From: Leptofilum sp050292445
Lineage (GTDB): Bacteria; Chloroflexota; Anaerolineae; Promineifilales; Promineifilaceae
Direction of reading: 5' to 3'
Assembly: GCA_050292445.1 (NCBI GenBank)
Contig: JBNKLQ010000014.1
Location: forward strand, 1-39,438
DNA length: 39,438 nt
Of this stretch, positions 24,877 to 32,802 are shown piece after piece; position 1 is the stretch's first letter; each line of letters starts with the position of its first letter. Both the position numbers and the translations under genes were made by a program. The notes beneath the pieces were generated by a model. It searched no databases and had not been told where the DNA came from. It saw only the letters and a list, made by a program, of their open reading frames with translations.

Positions 24877-25248
24877 ATGGAAACAATTGAAGTTTATGGC
24901 GATGTTTATGCCAGTAATTGTCCAACGCGGCAAGTGCTGGATCGTATTGGTGACAAGTGGACGGCACTGGTCATTGGGATGTTGGAGGAAGGGCCGCAAC
25001 GATTTTCTGAATTGCGGCGAGCCATTGGCGGCATTTCGCAGAAGATGCTGACGCAGACTTTACGCAGTCTAGAGCGCGATGGCCTGGTTAACCGGACGGT
25101 TTATGCCGAAGTACCGCCCCGCGTGGAATATGCGCTGACACCGCTAGGCGAAACGCTGTGTGCTCCTATTGCCGCCATCCGCCTGTGGGCTGAGGCCAAC
25201 ATAACTGAGGTGGCGGCAGCTCAAGCTGTGTATGATGCTCGGAGTTAA
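24877..25248 (+). CDS. HxlR-family winged-helix transcriptional regulator
   Basis: A 123-residue winged-helix regulator. The signature Cys sits in SNCPTRQVLDRIGDKWTAL (Cys at about residue 15), the redox or electrophile sensor position of QorR/HypR-like members. The recognition helix region is GGISQKMLTQTLRSLERDGL and the wing is VPPRVEYALTPLG. GGGGTAG is upstream of ATG 24877. Divergent from the QorB-like reductase, it most likely represses that gene and responds to quinones through the Cys. Confidence 0.92.
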   Translation: METIEVYGDVYASNCPTRQVLDRIGDKWTALVIGMLEEGPQRFSELRRAIGGISQKMLTQTLRSLERDGLVNRTVYAEVPPRVEYALTPLGETLCAPIAAIRLWAEANITEVAAAQAVYDARS

Positions 25249-25270
25249 ACGGCCGTAAATTTTTATTACA

Positions 25271-25330
25271 AAGGAACGGAGGAACAAAGAGACAAAGTTT
25301 TCTTTTGTTCCTCTGTTTCTTTGTTTCTTC
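25271..25330. repeat. Purine/pyrimidine inverted repeat
   Basis: GAGGAACAAA and TTTGTTCCTC form a perfect 10-bp inverted repeat (within about 25277-25311), continuing into further AAAC/GTTT-type segments. It lies after the HxlR gene with no T-run terminator. Confidence 0.55.
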
Positions 25331-25470
25331 GTATTTAGCTTTCACAATCGTGGGAGCCACCACCGCGTTAGAATAAAAGCAACCTTCGTAAAACTGTTGC
25401 GCAGTTGATACCGTGGCTTTGGTTGGCTGCTTATAATGTGGGCATTTGGATTCTTGTTGGAGGAGATCCC

Positions 25471-26631
25471 ATGAACATGACGCGGTACAAATTTAGCTGG
25501 ACGGCCGTTTTTCTATTTTCAATTATCTGGCTATTGTTGGGAACGGCCGTTTCCGCCCAATCCAATTATCCAACCGCCAACGATTTGTATGTAAATGATT
25601 ACGCCAACGTCATCAGCACCACGGACGAAGCGCAGATTCGTGACTTGCTGGTGGAGTATGAAGCCAACAATGGCGTGCAAATGACGGTGCTGACGGTGCG
25701 CTCCATCAGTGAGTACAACACGGGGGATGCGACCATCGAGCAGTTTGCTACGCATTTATTTAACGAGTGGGGCATTGGTCAGGCCAGCCGCAATGACGGC
25801 GTGCTGTTTTTAGTCGCGGTCGAAGATCGGGAACTGCGCATTGAGCTGGGGGCGGCGTATGGGGCGGAATTTAACGGCCGTATGCAGCGCATCATCGACC
25901 AGATCATCATCCCTTATTTTCGCCAGGAAAATTACAGTTTGGGGATTCATGAAGGCAGCCGGGCCATTGTGGCCGATTTGCGCGGCGAGATTTATGAATC
26001 GTTAGCGGAGACGCGTGGCGGAACGACTGCCTCACCCGCATCGCCTTCTGCCACAAGTTCGAGCGAGACAACGTCAACGGCCGTTCGCTATCCCGCCATA
26101 TTTTATAGATTAGAAGAGATTTTGATTGGTTTGGGCATTGTGGGCACCCCGTTGGGCGGCCTGCTGTTTGCCCGCTATCGTCGCAATAGGCCACGCCAAT
26201 GTGACAATTGCCAGTCAATGATGACTCGTTTAGATGAACGGGCTGACGATGCTTATTTGGATAAGGGACAAATTACGGAAGAAAATATTGGCTCAGTTGA
26301 TTATGATGTGTGGGTTTGTGGTAGTTGCCAGAACCGTGAAGTGATTCCTTACAAAAACTGGCTGCGAAGATACGGCCGTTGCAACAACTGCAACTACCGG
26401 ACCATCAGCAATACCTCAAAAGTTACATCTTCTGCCACTTACACCAGCACCGGCCTGCGGGAGAACCGCGCCTATTGCAACCATTGTCACCATGAAGAAA
26501 TCACACAATCAGTTATTCCAAGGAAGGTAAGATCAACCAGCAGCTCTAGTTCCGGGAGTCGTTCATCTCGTTCTAGTAGCTCGTTTGGCGGCGGCAGATC
26601 TTCTGGTGGTGGAGCCAGTGGCAAATGGTAA
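25471..26631 (+). CDS. TPM-domain membrane protein with zinc-ribbon region
   Basis: A 386-residue protein: signal peptide (about 1-29, ending VSAQ), a TPM domain (NDYANVIS..., NNGVQMTVLTV, LFNEWGIGQASRNDGVLFLVAVEDRELRIELGAAYG), a transmembrane helix (about 215-235), then CDNCQ, CGSCQ, CNNCN and CNHCH pairs that should bind zinc, and a Ser/Gly tail ending GGGASGKW, which is typical of TPM proteins. TPM domains have been linked to photosystem II repair and phosphatase activity, but the bacterial role is unclear. The start is ATG 25471, preceded by GGAGGAGA; the longer frame from 25405 lacks a binding site. Five ACGGCCGT copies. Confidence 0.88.
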   Translation: MNMTRYKFSWTAVFLFSIIWLLLGTAVSAQSNYPTANDLYVNDYANVISTTDEAQIRDLLVEYEANNGVQMTVLTVRSISEYNTGDATIEQFATHLFNEWGIGQASRNDGVLFLVAVEDRELRIELGAAYGAEFNGRMQRIIDQIIIPYFRQENYSLGIHEGSRAIVADLRGEIYESLAETRGGTTASPASPSATSSSETTSTAVRYPAIFYRLEEILIGLGIVGTPLGGLLFARYRRNRPRQCDNCQSMMTRLDERADDAYLDKGQITEENIGSVDYDVWVCGSCQNREVIPYKNWLRRYGRCNNCNYRTISNTSKVTSSATYTSTGLRENRAYCNHCHHEEITQSVIPRKVRSTSSSSSGSRSSRSSSSFGGGRSSGGGASGKW

Positions 26632-26726
26632 GTGGCCGTCCACAAATAAGTTTCCGGAATTGTGCGGACGGCTTGAAGTAAGCGGCCTTCTAATCAGGTA
26701 AGTTATTGTTGGCCGCTTACTAAGTG
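26630..26726. repeat. Two-hairpin palindromic element, copy 1
   Basis: Hairpin A: GCCGTCC (26635-26641) and GGACGGC (26666-26672) around a centre containing AATAAGTTTCCGGAATT. Hairpin B: AGTAAGCGGCC (26677-26687) and GGCCGCTTACT (26711-26721). The same two hairpins recur inverted at 39313-39404. Starts at the stop codon of the TPM gene. Confidence 0.88.
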
Positions 26727-26732
26727 TGGGTA

Positions 26733-27437
26733 CTATGTGGCACTGTTTTCTGTTTCCGCAGCCATCTCAGCTAGTAAACCTGGGGCGTATAAACTAATGA
26801 GTTGACGAAATTGACGGAGAAGATTGGCCAGATAGTCTCTATTTACCTGCTCTGGGGCATCTTCAGGGGAGATGTTCATAAGCATGTCTACAATACCGTA
26901 GACCAGAGCAAAAGCCCCTGCTGGTGTTTCTTCCATCGCCAGGCTGTCGCCATTATATTTAACAATTTCCAGGAAAATCTTCCAGGCGTCATTGAGGGGA
27001 TCGTAGTACGTATACCGATTGAGCTTATCCCAAGCGTGAGGATTTTCCACAGCGGTTGCGTAGGCTTTCGTAAAATCAACTGCGTAAAGGGCAATGAGAC
27101 GCCGCAGCCAATCCCAAAACTGATCGGAGCAGTGGGCTTTTACGGGTTCGATTATTGAAGGTTCATTGCTGCGCCTTAACGTTTCTAGCAGGAAAAAAAC
27201 AGTATCTTCATCCACATACAGTTCCAGGCCGCTGATTATTTTGTAGAAGGTATCGCTGGAAACGGCCGTACGCAAATGTTCCCGAATGACCATCTCTATT
27301 GCTGCGTCGAGGGCTGTGTCCTCATTCAATTTGAATTGCAAAGCATCAATTATCAGAGCCTGCTCTTCAGGTAAATCTGGCCAGGCATTTGTGACAGCTG
27401 TTTCAGTCTGTGCTTGCGCTTCTTCATTTGAGCTCAT
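26733..27437 (-). CDS. Hypothetical helical protein, 234 residues
   Basis: A soluble acidic protein, predicted almost entirely helical, with no signal peptide or membrane segment. AGGAGA lies upstream of ATG 27437. Stretches such as LRRLIALYAVDFTKAYATAVENPHAWDKLNRYTYYDP and LANLLRQFRQLISLYAPGLL show no catalytic pattern I know. It is bracketed by copies of the palindromic element (26630-26726 and the related hairpin at 27462-27496). One ACGGCCGT copy (Thr-Ala-Val). Function unknown. Confidence 0.72.
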   Translation of the reverse strand: MSSNEEAQAQTETAVTNAWPDLPEEQALIIDALQFKLNEDTALDAAIEMVIREHLRTAVSSDTFYKIISGLELYVDEDTVFFLLETLRRSNEPSIIEPVKAHCSDQFWDWLRRLIALYAVDFTKAYATAVENPHAWDKLNRYTYYDPLNDAWKIFLEIVKYNGDSLAMEETPAGAFALVYGIVDMLMNISPEDAPEQVNRDYLANLLRQFRQLISLYAPGLLAEMAAETENSAT

Positions 27438-27461
27438 GATGATTTCTCCTGCTCTTGTTGC

Positions 27462-27496
27462 CCATTCGCCAATAAGTTAACGGAATTGGCGAATGG
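27462..27496. repeat. Hairpin related to hairpin A of the two-hairpin element
   Basis: CCATTCGCCAAT (27462-27473) and ATTGGCGAATGG (27485-27496) pair perfectly around AAGTTAACGGA. The loop matches the loops of the elements at 26630 and 39313 (AAGTTTCCGGA and AAGTTAGCGGA), while the stem sequence differs and stays self-complementary. Confidence 0.85.
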
Positions 27497-27534
27497 TTAC
27501 TTAGTTCGGTTCTAGCTACATATCACTTTTGGAA

Positions 27535-27612
27535 TTGGACACTGATGAACACTGGTTTACACAAATAAAAAACAAAAATCAGTGTCTATCTGTGTTAATC
27601 TGTGTCCTATCT
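27535..27612. repeat. Dispersed 'GGACAC...GTGTCC' repeat
   Basis: GGACACTGATGAACACTG near 27537 and CAGTGTCTATCTGTGTTAATCTGTGTCC near 27580-27607 are imperfect inverted arms. The right-hand half has the same layout as the repeat at 32803-32880. Confidence 0.65.
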
Positions 27613-27624
27613 TTCTTTTCTCGC

Positions 27625-28386
27625 TCAAACTGATATGTGGCTAGAGTTCGGTTTAGAGTATTGGGTTTCTCCCCAACTGCTACTATGGGTAGGTTGACTA
27701 GCGAGTGCCTGTTGGCGGGCAAATGTAGATCTGTTTGCTTGTGGATCAGCTTTTTGCTCTCGAAGGACGTTTGGCTTTTGCACTAGATTTAACTTCTCAT
27801 CTTGCATTCTTTGATGTCTAACTTTTATATCAATCAGAAGCTCACCGATTTTTCTACGCATACTGTCCAGTAAGTCATCAAGATTTCCCAGCAAGTCATC
27901 AATCTCTCCCAGCGAATTTATATTTTCTTCCAAATGTTCAATGTCTCGATGCAATCTTTCAAACTGTGGGGGGCTTTCTGTTTTTGTGCTTGCAAAGGTT
28001 GTTGGCTGGGTTACGGGTGACTTGAAATCCGACCGCGCATTGCTGCGTTTTGCCCATGCGTCGCTATTGCTATCGTTGAGGCGATAATTGGCTCTGGTTG
28101 GTTTAGAGGAAAATGGGTCTGAAGCTTGAGTGATGAATTCATCTAAATCTTTTCGTTTATTTCGGAGCAAGCTTACCAATTTATCAAATTTGTTTCTTCT
28201 ATCGGCAAAGTTAACCAGCTCAAGCACTTTGATTTCGAAGATTTCATCCCCTAAATTGTCGTAGCACGTTCCTAGATGATCATGCTCTTCGTCATCATCA
28301 TGGCAAAGCAACCTGAATTCTGCTGAATTGTATTTTTCCACAATGTATTTTCTGATAGCAATTGAGGAATACCGTTGGTTTGGCAT
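27625..28386 (-). CDS. Protein with effector-associated (EAD-like) N-terminus and coiled coil
   Basis: A 253-residue soluble protein. Residues 8-80 (IRKYIVEKYNSAEFRLLC..., then VLELVNFADRRNKFDKLVSLLRNKR) match the layout of bacterial effector-associated domains of the EAD7 kind, small death-like helical adaptors found in NACHT, TIR, protease and other conflict proteins: helix, FN/YNxxEFRxLC, Asp-rich loop, K/VLELVxxxxRRxxxxxLV, R. Residues 85-145 are a Ser/Asn/Thr-rich linker, about 145-205 a predicted coiled coil (HLEENINSLGEIDDLLGNLDDLLDSMRRKI), and the tail is disordered. No enzymatic domain is present. AAGGT precedes ATG 28386. The gene is A/T-richer than its neighbours and has no ACGGCCGT copy. 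The family call is by pattern only. Confidence 0.6.
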   Translation of the reverse strand: MPNQRYSSIAIRKYIVEKYNSAEFRLLCHDDDEEHDHLGTCYDNLGDEIFEIKVLELVNFADRRNKFDKLVSLLRNKRKDLDEFITQASDPFSSKPTRANYRLNDSNSDAWAKRSNARSDFKSPVTQPTTFASTKTESPPQFERLHRDIEHLEENINSLGEIDDLLGNLDDLLDSMRRKIGELLIDIKVRHQRMQDEKLNLVQKPNVLREQKADPQANRSTFARQQALASQPTHSSSWGETQYSKPNSSHISV

Positions 28387-28536
28387 TTTGTACCTTGCCT
28401 GCCTGAATGTTGTTTTGTTCCAGATTGCCTTGCGAGATAGGCTTCAATTTTGCGGGTAGTCAACCAAATTTTGTGGGATGAATATGGTCATTATAATGAC
28501 AAACCCGGATATTTGGAAATCAATCTGTTGATTTGA

Positions 28537-29436
28537 TCAATCGTTGGCTACGGCCGTTCTTCCCATAAACGCCAAAATATGCTCCGCAATCTCCTCACCT
28601 TTGTCTTCCTGCAAAAAGTGACCCGCGCCTTCGATGGTGATTTCCGGCTGGTCTTTGGCCCCAGGGATGGCGCGGCGGAACAGGGCATCGCCGCCACGGG
28701 TGATCGGGTCGCCGTCGCTGAACATGACGAGGGCGGGCTTGGTCCAGCGAGTAAGCTGACGTTGGGCGCGGCTCATCTCGGCAGCACCGGGGTCTTCTGG
28801 TTTGAGGGGGATGAGCAGAGGGAAAACGGCCGCTCCCGCTTTGTACTGCTCATCGGGGAAAGGGGCTTCATACGCTTTGACTACTTCTTTGGGCAGCTGA
28901 GTAACCGTGCCATTTTGGATGATGCGCCCCACCGGTAACTTGGTGCCAAAACGCTCCGAGGCGGCGCGCCACTGCATAAACGCTTCCGGCATGGGGAACA
29001 TGCCCGTGGGCAGGCCGGTGTTCATGATGACCAGCCGGGCAAAGCGTTCTGGTAACTGGGTGGCAATGGTGAGGCCCAGTAAGCCACCCCAATCTTGAAC
29101 AACGGCCGTAATCCCCTGCAAGTCTAGCGCCTCAATAAATTCCACTAACATGTCTCGATGCATCTGGAAGCTGTAGGCGGCCGGGTCGGTGTATTTGTCT
29201 GAACGGCCGAATCCGACCAAATCCGGCGCAATGACGCGGTGCTGCGCTGCCAGCGGCGGAATCATCTTGCGGTAAAGGTAAGACCAGCTTGGCTCACCGT
29301 GCAGGCAAAGAATCAGTTCGCCTTTGCCCTCGTCCACGTAATGCAGGCGCAGGCCGTTGACCTCCACGTAGTTGGGGGCAAAGGGAAAATCGGGCAGATT
29401 GTCAAAACGGTCATCGGGGGTGCGGATGGTTTCCAT
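28537..29436 (-). CDS. Haloalkane dehalogenase-like alpha/beta hydrolase
   Basis: A 299-residue alpha/beta hydrolase closest in pattern to DhlA-type haloalkane dehalogenases, which cleave carbon-halogen bonds hydrolytically. HGEPSWSYLYRKM supplies the oxyanion/halide-binding region (about residues 47-59). The nucleophile is Asp in VVQDWGG (about 114-120; Asp rather than Ser is diagnostic for dehalogenases and epoxide hydrolases), and the catalytic His is in GAGHFLQEDKG (about 273). The Trp after the nucleophile (DWGG) is the halide-stabilising residue of true dehalogenases. GAGGAG precedes ATG 29436. Two ACGGCCGT copies. Confidence 0.9.
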   Translation of the reverse strand: METIRTPDDRFDNLPDFPFAPNYVEVNGLRLHYVDEGKGELILCLHGEPSWSYLYRKMIPPLAAQHRVIAPDLVGFGRSDKYTDPAAYSFQMHRDMLVEFIEALDLQGITAVVQDWGGLLGLTIATQLPERFARLVIMNTGLPTGMFPMPEAFMQWRAASERFGTKLPVGRIIQNGTVTQLPKEVVKAYEAPFPDEQYKAGAAVFPLLIPLKPEDPGAAEMSRAQRQLTRWTKPALVMFSDGDPITRGGDALFRRAIPGAKDQPEITIEGAGHFLQEDKGEEIAEHILAFMGRTAVAND

Positions 29437-29458
29437 GAGTTACTCCTCAAAATAATAA

Positions 29459-29558
29459 TAGGACGCTGATTGGCCTGATTTCCCTGATCAAAAAATCAGG
29501 GAAATCTGCGTACCAATAAATAAATCGCTATTGGTTGGTCAATTTTTGAAAATTGACC
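29459..29558. repeat. Two perfect hairpins between hydrolase genes
   Basis: GATTTCCCTGAT (29477-29488) pairs with ATCAGGGAAATC (29495-29506), and GGTCAATTTT (29537-29546) with AAAATTGACC (29549-29558). The flanks AGGACGCTGAT and ATCTGCGT resemble the dispersed repeat at 32803. The second hairpin ends 6 bp from the asparaginase stop codon and may help to end its transcript. Confidence 0.7.
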
Positions 29559-29564
29559 GACGGG

Positions 29565-30503
29565 TTAGCCCCAGCGGGGTGGGATGGGGATGACAGTGCG
29601 GGCCAGTTCCTCGCATTCTGGCATGTCGGGGGTTTGGTAGATGTAGGAACGGCCGTCTACCGAACTAACCCCCGCGTGATTGCCATCTCTGTCCAATGCT
29701 ATCAAATTCATGACGCTGATGAAACGGCCGTCTAAATCCCGCAAATCAATCATGGCCCGCTCGCTGGCTTCTGCCACGCTCAGACCCATCTTCATATAAA
29801 AAACCAGGCTGTGCGCCGTGCAGGCCCGAATAGCCATCTCGCCCATGCCAGTACAGGCCGCTGCGCCGTACCGGTTGTCGGCATAGTTGCCCGCGCCAAT
29901 GATGGGCGAATCGCCCAGTCGTCCCGGATATTTCCAGGCCCAGCCGCTGGTGCTGACGCCGGTGCAAATATTGCCCGCCTTGTCCTGGGCGATGAAGTTG
30001 ACCGTGCCCTTGGCCCGTTCCGGATCGGTAGCCAACTGCACCCAGTGGGCCAGATCGGTGCGTTGGGCGATTTGGTTGATGTCGGCATCGCTCATGTCTG
30101 TGCGTAAGCGGTTGGCCCACACGGCACGGGTTTCCGGCAGCAGCATGTTGGTCTGCTGTGGATGGCCCATTTCAGCGGCAAAGCGGTTAGCGCCATCACC
30201 CACCAGCATGACGTGAGGAATTTGTTCCATTACTTGCCGCGCGACGGTAATGGCGTAGGGAACCCCTTTCAAGGCACCAACTGCGCCGCTTTCCAGGGTA
30301 CGGCCGTTCATGATGCTGGCGTCCAGTTCAACCTCGCCCAAAATGTTGGGGTAGCCGTTAAACCCCACCGTGTGATCTTCTGGATTATCTTCTACGAGAC
30401 GAATCCCGGCTTCGACGGCGTCTACGGCCGTTCCGCCCTGGCGCAAAATTTGTGTGGCGGCGTTTATGCCGATACGGCCGTTGCTGCTGGCGACAACAAT
30501 CAT
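29565..30503 (-). CDS. Asparaginase/aspartylglucosaminidase-type Ntn hydrolase
   Basis: A 312-residue N-terminal-nucleophile hydrolase of the isoaspartyl peptidase/N4-(beta-N-acetylglucosaminyl)-L-asparaginase family. It is made as a proenzyme that cuts itself before a Thr, and the likely site is Gly-Thr in AKGTVNFIAQD (about residue 167). Other family blocks: GGTAVDAVEAGIRLVEDNPEDHTVGFNG near the N-terminus, STSGWAWKYPGRLGDSPIIGAGNYAD, and CTGMGEMAIR. Substrates would be Asn-linked sugars or isoaspartyl peptides. There is no signal peptide. AGGAG precedes ATG 30503. Five ACGGCCGT copies. Confidence 0.9.
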   Translation of the reverse strand: MIVVASSNGRIGINAATQILRQGGTAVDAVEAGIRLVEDNPEDHTVGFNGYPNILGEVELDASIMNGRTLESGAVGALKGVPYAITVARQVMEQIPHVMLVGDGANRFAAEMGHPQQTNMLLPETRAVWANRLRTDMSDADINQIAQRTDLAHWVQLATDPERAKGTVNFIAQDKAGNICTGVSTSGWAWKYPGRLGDSPIIGAGNYADNRYGAAACTGMGEMAIRACTAHSLVFYMKMGLSVAEASERAMIDLRDLDGRFISVMNLIALDRDGNHAGVSSVDGRSYIYQTPDMPECEELARTVIPIPPRWG

Positions 30504-30583
30504 GGGACGTGCTCCTGTTCAGTGTGAAATATGCCAGAACGATACCGTTAGACGGCCGTTTTGCCAATGGAAATTCAGAGCCG

Positions 30584-31639
30584 TTAGCCAAAGGTGCGTT
30601 TGAGCCAGTCGAGGGCGGGCCAATCGGTGGAGTCGAAAACGGTTTCCAGGATAGGTCGCCATAGAGCATCCCCGTTTTGACTGTTAGCAAAGGCCGCGAC
30701 GGCCGTTTCCGATTCCAAGTGTCCCGCTGCAAACGCTTTAAAGATGCCGTTGTCCCCCCACTGCCAGAAGAAACGCCCGATTTCTGTCGATTGCAGCCCC
30801 CAGCCAAGCCCCCACCCAACCCGTGGATCGGTTGGTGCCGCTAAATTGGGCCAATCATCCTGCCCTGCGTGGGAAGAATTGACCTTGATTTGCGGTGTGA
30901 GCATGAGGGCAGTAATGGGCGAAGGTAGGAACATGGCCCTAAGAAATTGTGCGTAGGCAACGGCCGTACAGTGCAGGCTGTACGCTGAAATCATCTCCGG
31001 CATCTCCCAGAATGGTTCCGCTTTGCCGGTTTTGTCGTGACCTACAGATGCGTAGCTGGCATCTTTGGCGGTGATAATGTAGCTGGCACCGATCATGTTG
31101 AGCGGTTGCAGTACCGTATCATGGACCCAGATGTGTACCTTTGGTTGTAACATTTGAGCCAGGACGCGCTGAAGGTATTGGAAGCCTTCGCCGGAATAAG
31201 CAAAGCGCGTGCCAGGCGTAAAAGAAGTTTTTAGTCTGGCATCTTTGTCGGCCCAATTAGGGTATCCAGGCGAGTGGCTTAAGACGTGCCGCGCTGTAAT
31301 TTGGTGCAGGTTTGGTTCGTTGACAATATGATCAAACAGTGGGTCTTCGTTTTGCAAGGCGGCAGGCAGATAGGTGATGAGGGGTGTATCTAAATCGAGA
31401 TGACCAGCCGTGACTAACTGCAATACGCCATTTGCAAACACAGGTTTGCTTAGCGAAGCGGCCTGAAACGTGGTTTGGGCAGTGACCGGCTGGTTTGTAT
31501 TGGCGTTCACCACCCCCCATTGCATCGGCTGCATGGTATTGCCTTGGACGATGGCGATTGAGGCACCAGGGATAACGGCCGTTTCCATCAGCTCTGGTAC
31601 GATTTCTTGCAATGTTTCCATTGTTATTTTAATTGACAT
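30584..31639 (-). CDS. Beta-lactamase-family serine hydrolase
   Basis: A 351-residue serine hydrolase of the class C beta-lactamase/penicillin-binding-protein-like (EstB, PF00144-type) family. The nucleophile motif SxxK is in FQAASLSKPVF (Ser at about residue 62), the YxN-type motif reads YSGEGF (about 147), and VLSHSPGYPNW replaces the common LLxHTSGL. There is no signal peptide, so it is probably a cytosolic esterase or peptidase and not a true lactamase. AAAGG precedes ATG 31639. It is transcribed ahead of the asparaginase-type gene on the same strand, 80 bp apart. Three ACGGCCGT copies. Confidence 0.87.
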   Translation of the reverse strand: MSIKITMETLQEIVPELMETAVIPGASIAIVQGNTMQPMQWGVVNANTNQPVTAQTTFQAASLSKPVFANGVLQLVTAGHLDLDTPLITYLPAALQNEDPLFDHIVNEPNLHQITARHVLSHSPGYPNWADKDARLKTSFTPGTRFAYSGEGFQYLQRVLAQMLQPKVHIWVHDTVLQPLNMIGASYIITAKDASYASVGHDKTGKAEPFWEMPEMISAYSLHCTAVAYAQFLRAMFLPSPITALMLTPQIKVNSSHAGQDDWPNLAAPTDPRVGWGLGWGLQSTEIGRFFWQWGDNGIFKAFAAGHLESETAVAAFANSQNGDALWRPILETVFDSTDWPALDWLKRTFG

Positions 31640-31767
31640 AACCTTTCAAAACCTTGCCTGGATGATGAATAGTTTAGGGAGCGTGGGACGGCCGTATAAT
31701 TAAATCCGCCAACTTGGTTACCATCAAGCCTCAATTTTAAACTGAATTTGCAACAAAGGAGAGCAAG

Positions 31768-32772
31768 ATGACAAAAACGGCGCTTATCATTGGCGTGACT
31801 TCACAGGATGGCTCTTATCTGGCTGACCTGCTGCTAGAGAAAGGATACCGTGTTGTGGGCACGATCCGCCGCAACACCACCTACGAGAAGCCCAATATTC
31901 AACACCTCATCGGCAAAATTATCATTGAAGCGGCCGATTTGATCGACAGCGAAAGTGTTGCCCGGCTGCTGCGTGAATACCAGCCAGACGAAGTGTACAA
32001 CATTGCCGCCCAATCCGTGCCCGCCGACAGTTGGAGCCACCCCATCTACACAGGCGAAGTGACTGGGCTTGGCGTGGTACGCGTCATGGAAGCTGTGCGC
32101 CATTTTGCCCCCAACGCTCGTGTTTACCAGGCAACCAGCCGAGAAATTTACGGCAATGTGCAATCCGCCGCCGCCACTGAACAGACGCCCATCGACGCCA
32201 ACAATCCCTACGGCATTGCCAAAGCCTATGCCCACATGATGACCCGCTGCTATCGGGAGAGCTACGGCCTTTTTGCCTGCGGTGGCATTTTGTTCAACCA
32301 TGAGAGTCCGCGCCGCAGCCTGCATTTTGTCACGCGTAAAATTACGGCCGCTGTGGCCTGCATCAAAAATAAGGTAGCTCACCCGCCGCTGGACGAATTG
32401 GGACGGCCGTTAGTTACCCCAGATGGCAAACTAAAGCTCGGCTTTCTGGAGTCCCGCCGCGATTGGGGTTATGCCAAAGAGTATGTGGAGGCGATGTGGT
32501 TGATGCTGCAAAATGACAAGCCCAAAGATTACGTCATTGGCAGCAACAGCTCGCATTCTGTGGCCGATGCTTGCCGCATAGCGTTTGCTTACGCGGGGTT
32601 GGACTGGCAGGAGCATGTAGTGAGCGATGAGGCGCTGCTGCGCCCCACGGAGATTACGGTGCTGCAAGGGGATTATTCGCTGGCTGAAAAGGAACTGGGC
32701 TGGCGACCGCGTACCTCGTTTGAGGAACTCATGCAGCTGATGGTAGAGGCAGATTTGGCGCGGTTTAGATAG
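31768..32772 (+). CDS. gmd: GDP-mannose 4,6-dehydratase-like SDR
   Basis: A 334-residue extended short-chain dehydrogenase matching Gmd, which converts GDP-mannose to GDP-4-keto-6-deoxymannose for fucose, rhamnose or perosamine synthesis. Family blocks: VTSQDGSYLADLLLEKGYRVVG, YNIAAQS, catalytic region ATSREIYG with YGIAKAY (Tyr-x-x-x-Lys), NHESPRRSLHFVTRKI and ESRRDWGYAKEYVEAMW. Two deviations: the middle Gly of the GxxGxxG nucleotide loop is Ser (GVTSQDG for GxTGQDG), and the catalytic Thr position reads Ser. AAAGGAGAG precedes ATG 31768. No other sugar-nucleotide genes are nearby. One ACGGCCGT copy. Confidence 0.88.
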   Translation: MTKTALIIGVTSQDGSYLADLLLEKGYRVVGTIRRNTTYEKPNIQHLIGKIIIEAADLIDSESVARLLREYQPDEVYNIAAQSVPADSWSHPIYTGEVTGLGVVRVMEAVRHFAPNARVYQATSREIYGNVQSAAATEQTPIDANNPYGIAKAYAHMMTRCYRESYGLFACGGILFNHESPRRSLHFVTRKITAAVACIKNKVAHPPLDELGRPLVTPDGKLKLGFLESRRDWGYAKEYVEAMWLMLQNDKPKDYVIGSNSSHSVADACRIAFAYAGLDWQEHVVSDEALLRPTEITVLQGDYSLAEKELGWRPRTSFEELMQLMVEADLARFR

Positions 32773-32802
32773 TTGACTTGTTCCTCAATAAAATTTAGGA
32801 AG

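Noticed and set aside
27462..27496. Integron attC site (GTTA core words in hairpins)
   Set aside because: The R'' and R' core boxes and the extrahelical bases of attC are not present, and no integrase or cassette array is in view.
30584..31639. Antibiotic-resistance beta-lactamase
   Set aside because: SxxK is present but there is no signal peptide, and the other motifs fit cytosolic esterase/peptidase members of the family better.
31834..32382. 182-codon minus-strand frame opposite gmd
   Set aside because: Antisense shadow of a clearly recognised enzyme.
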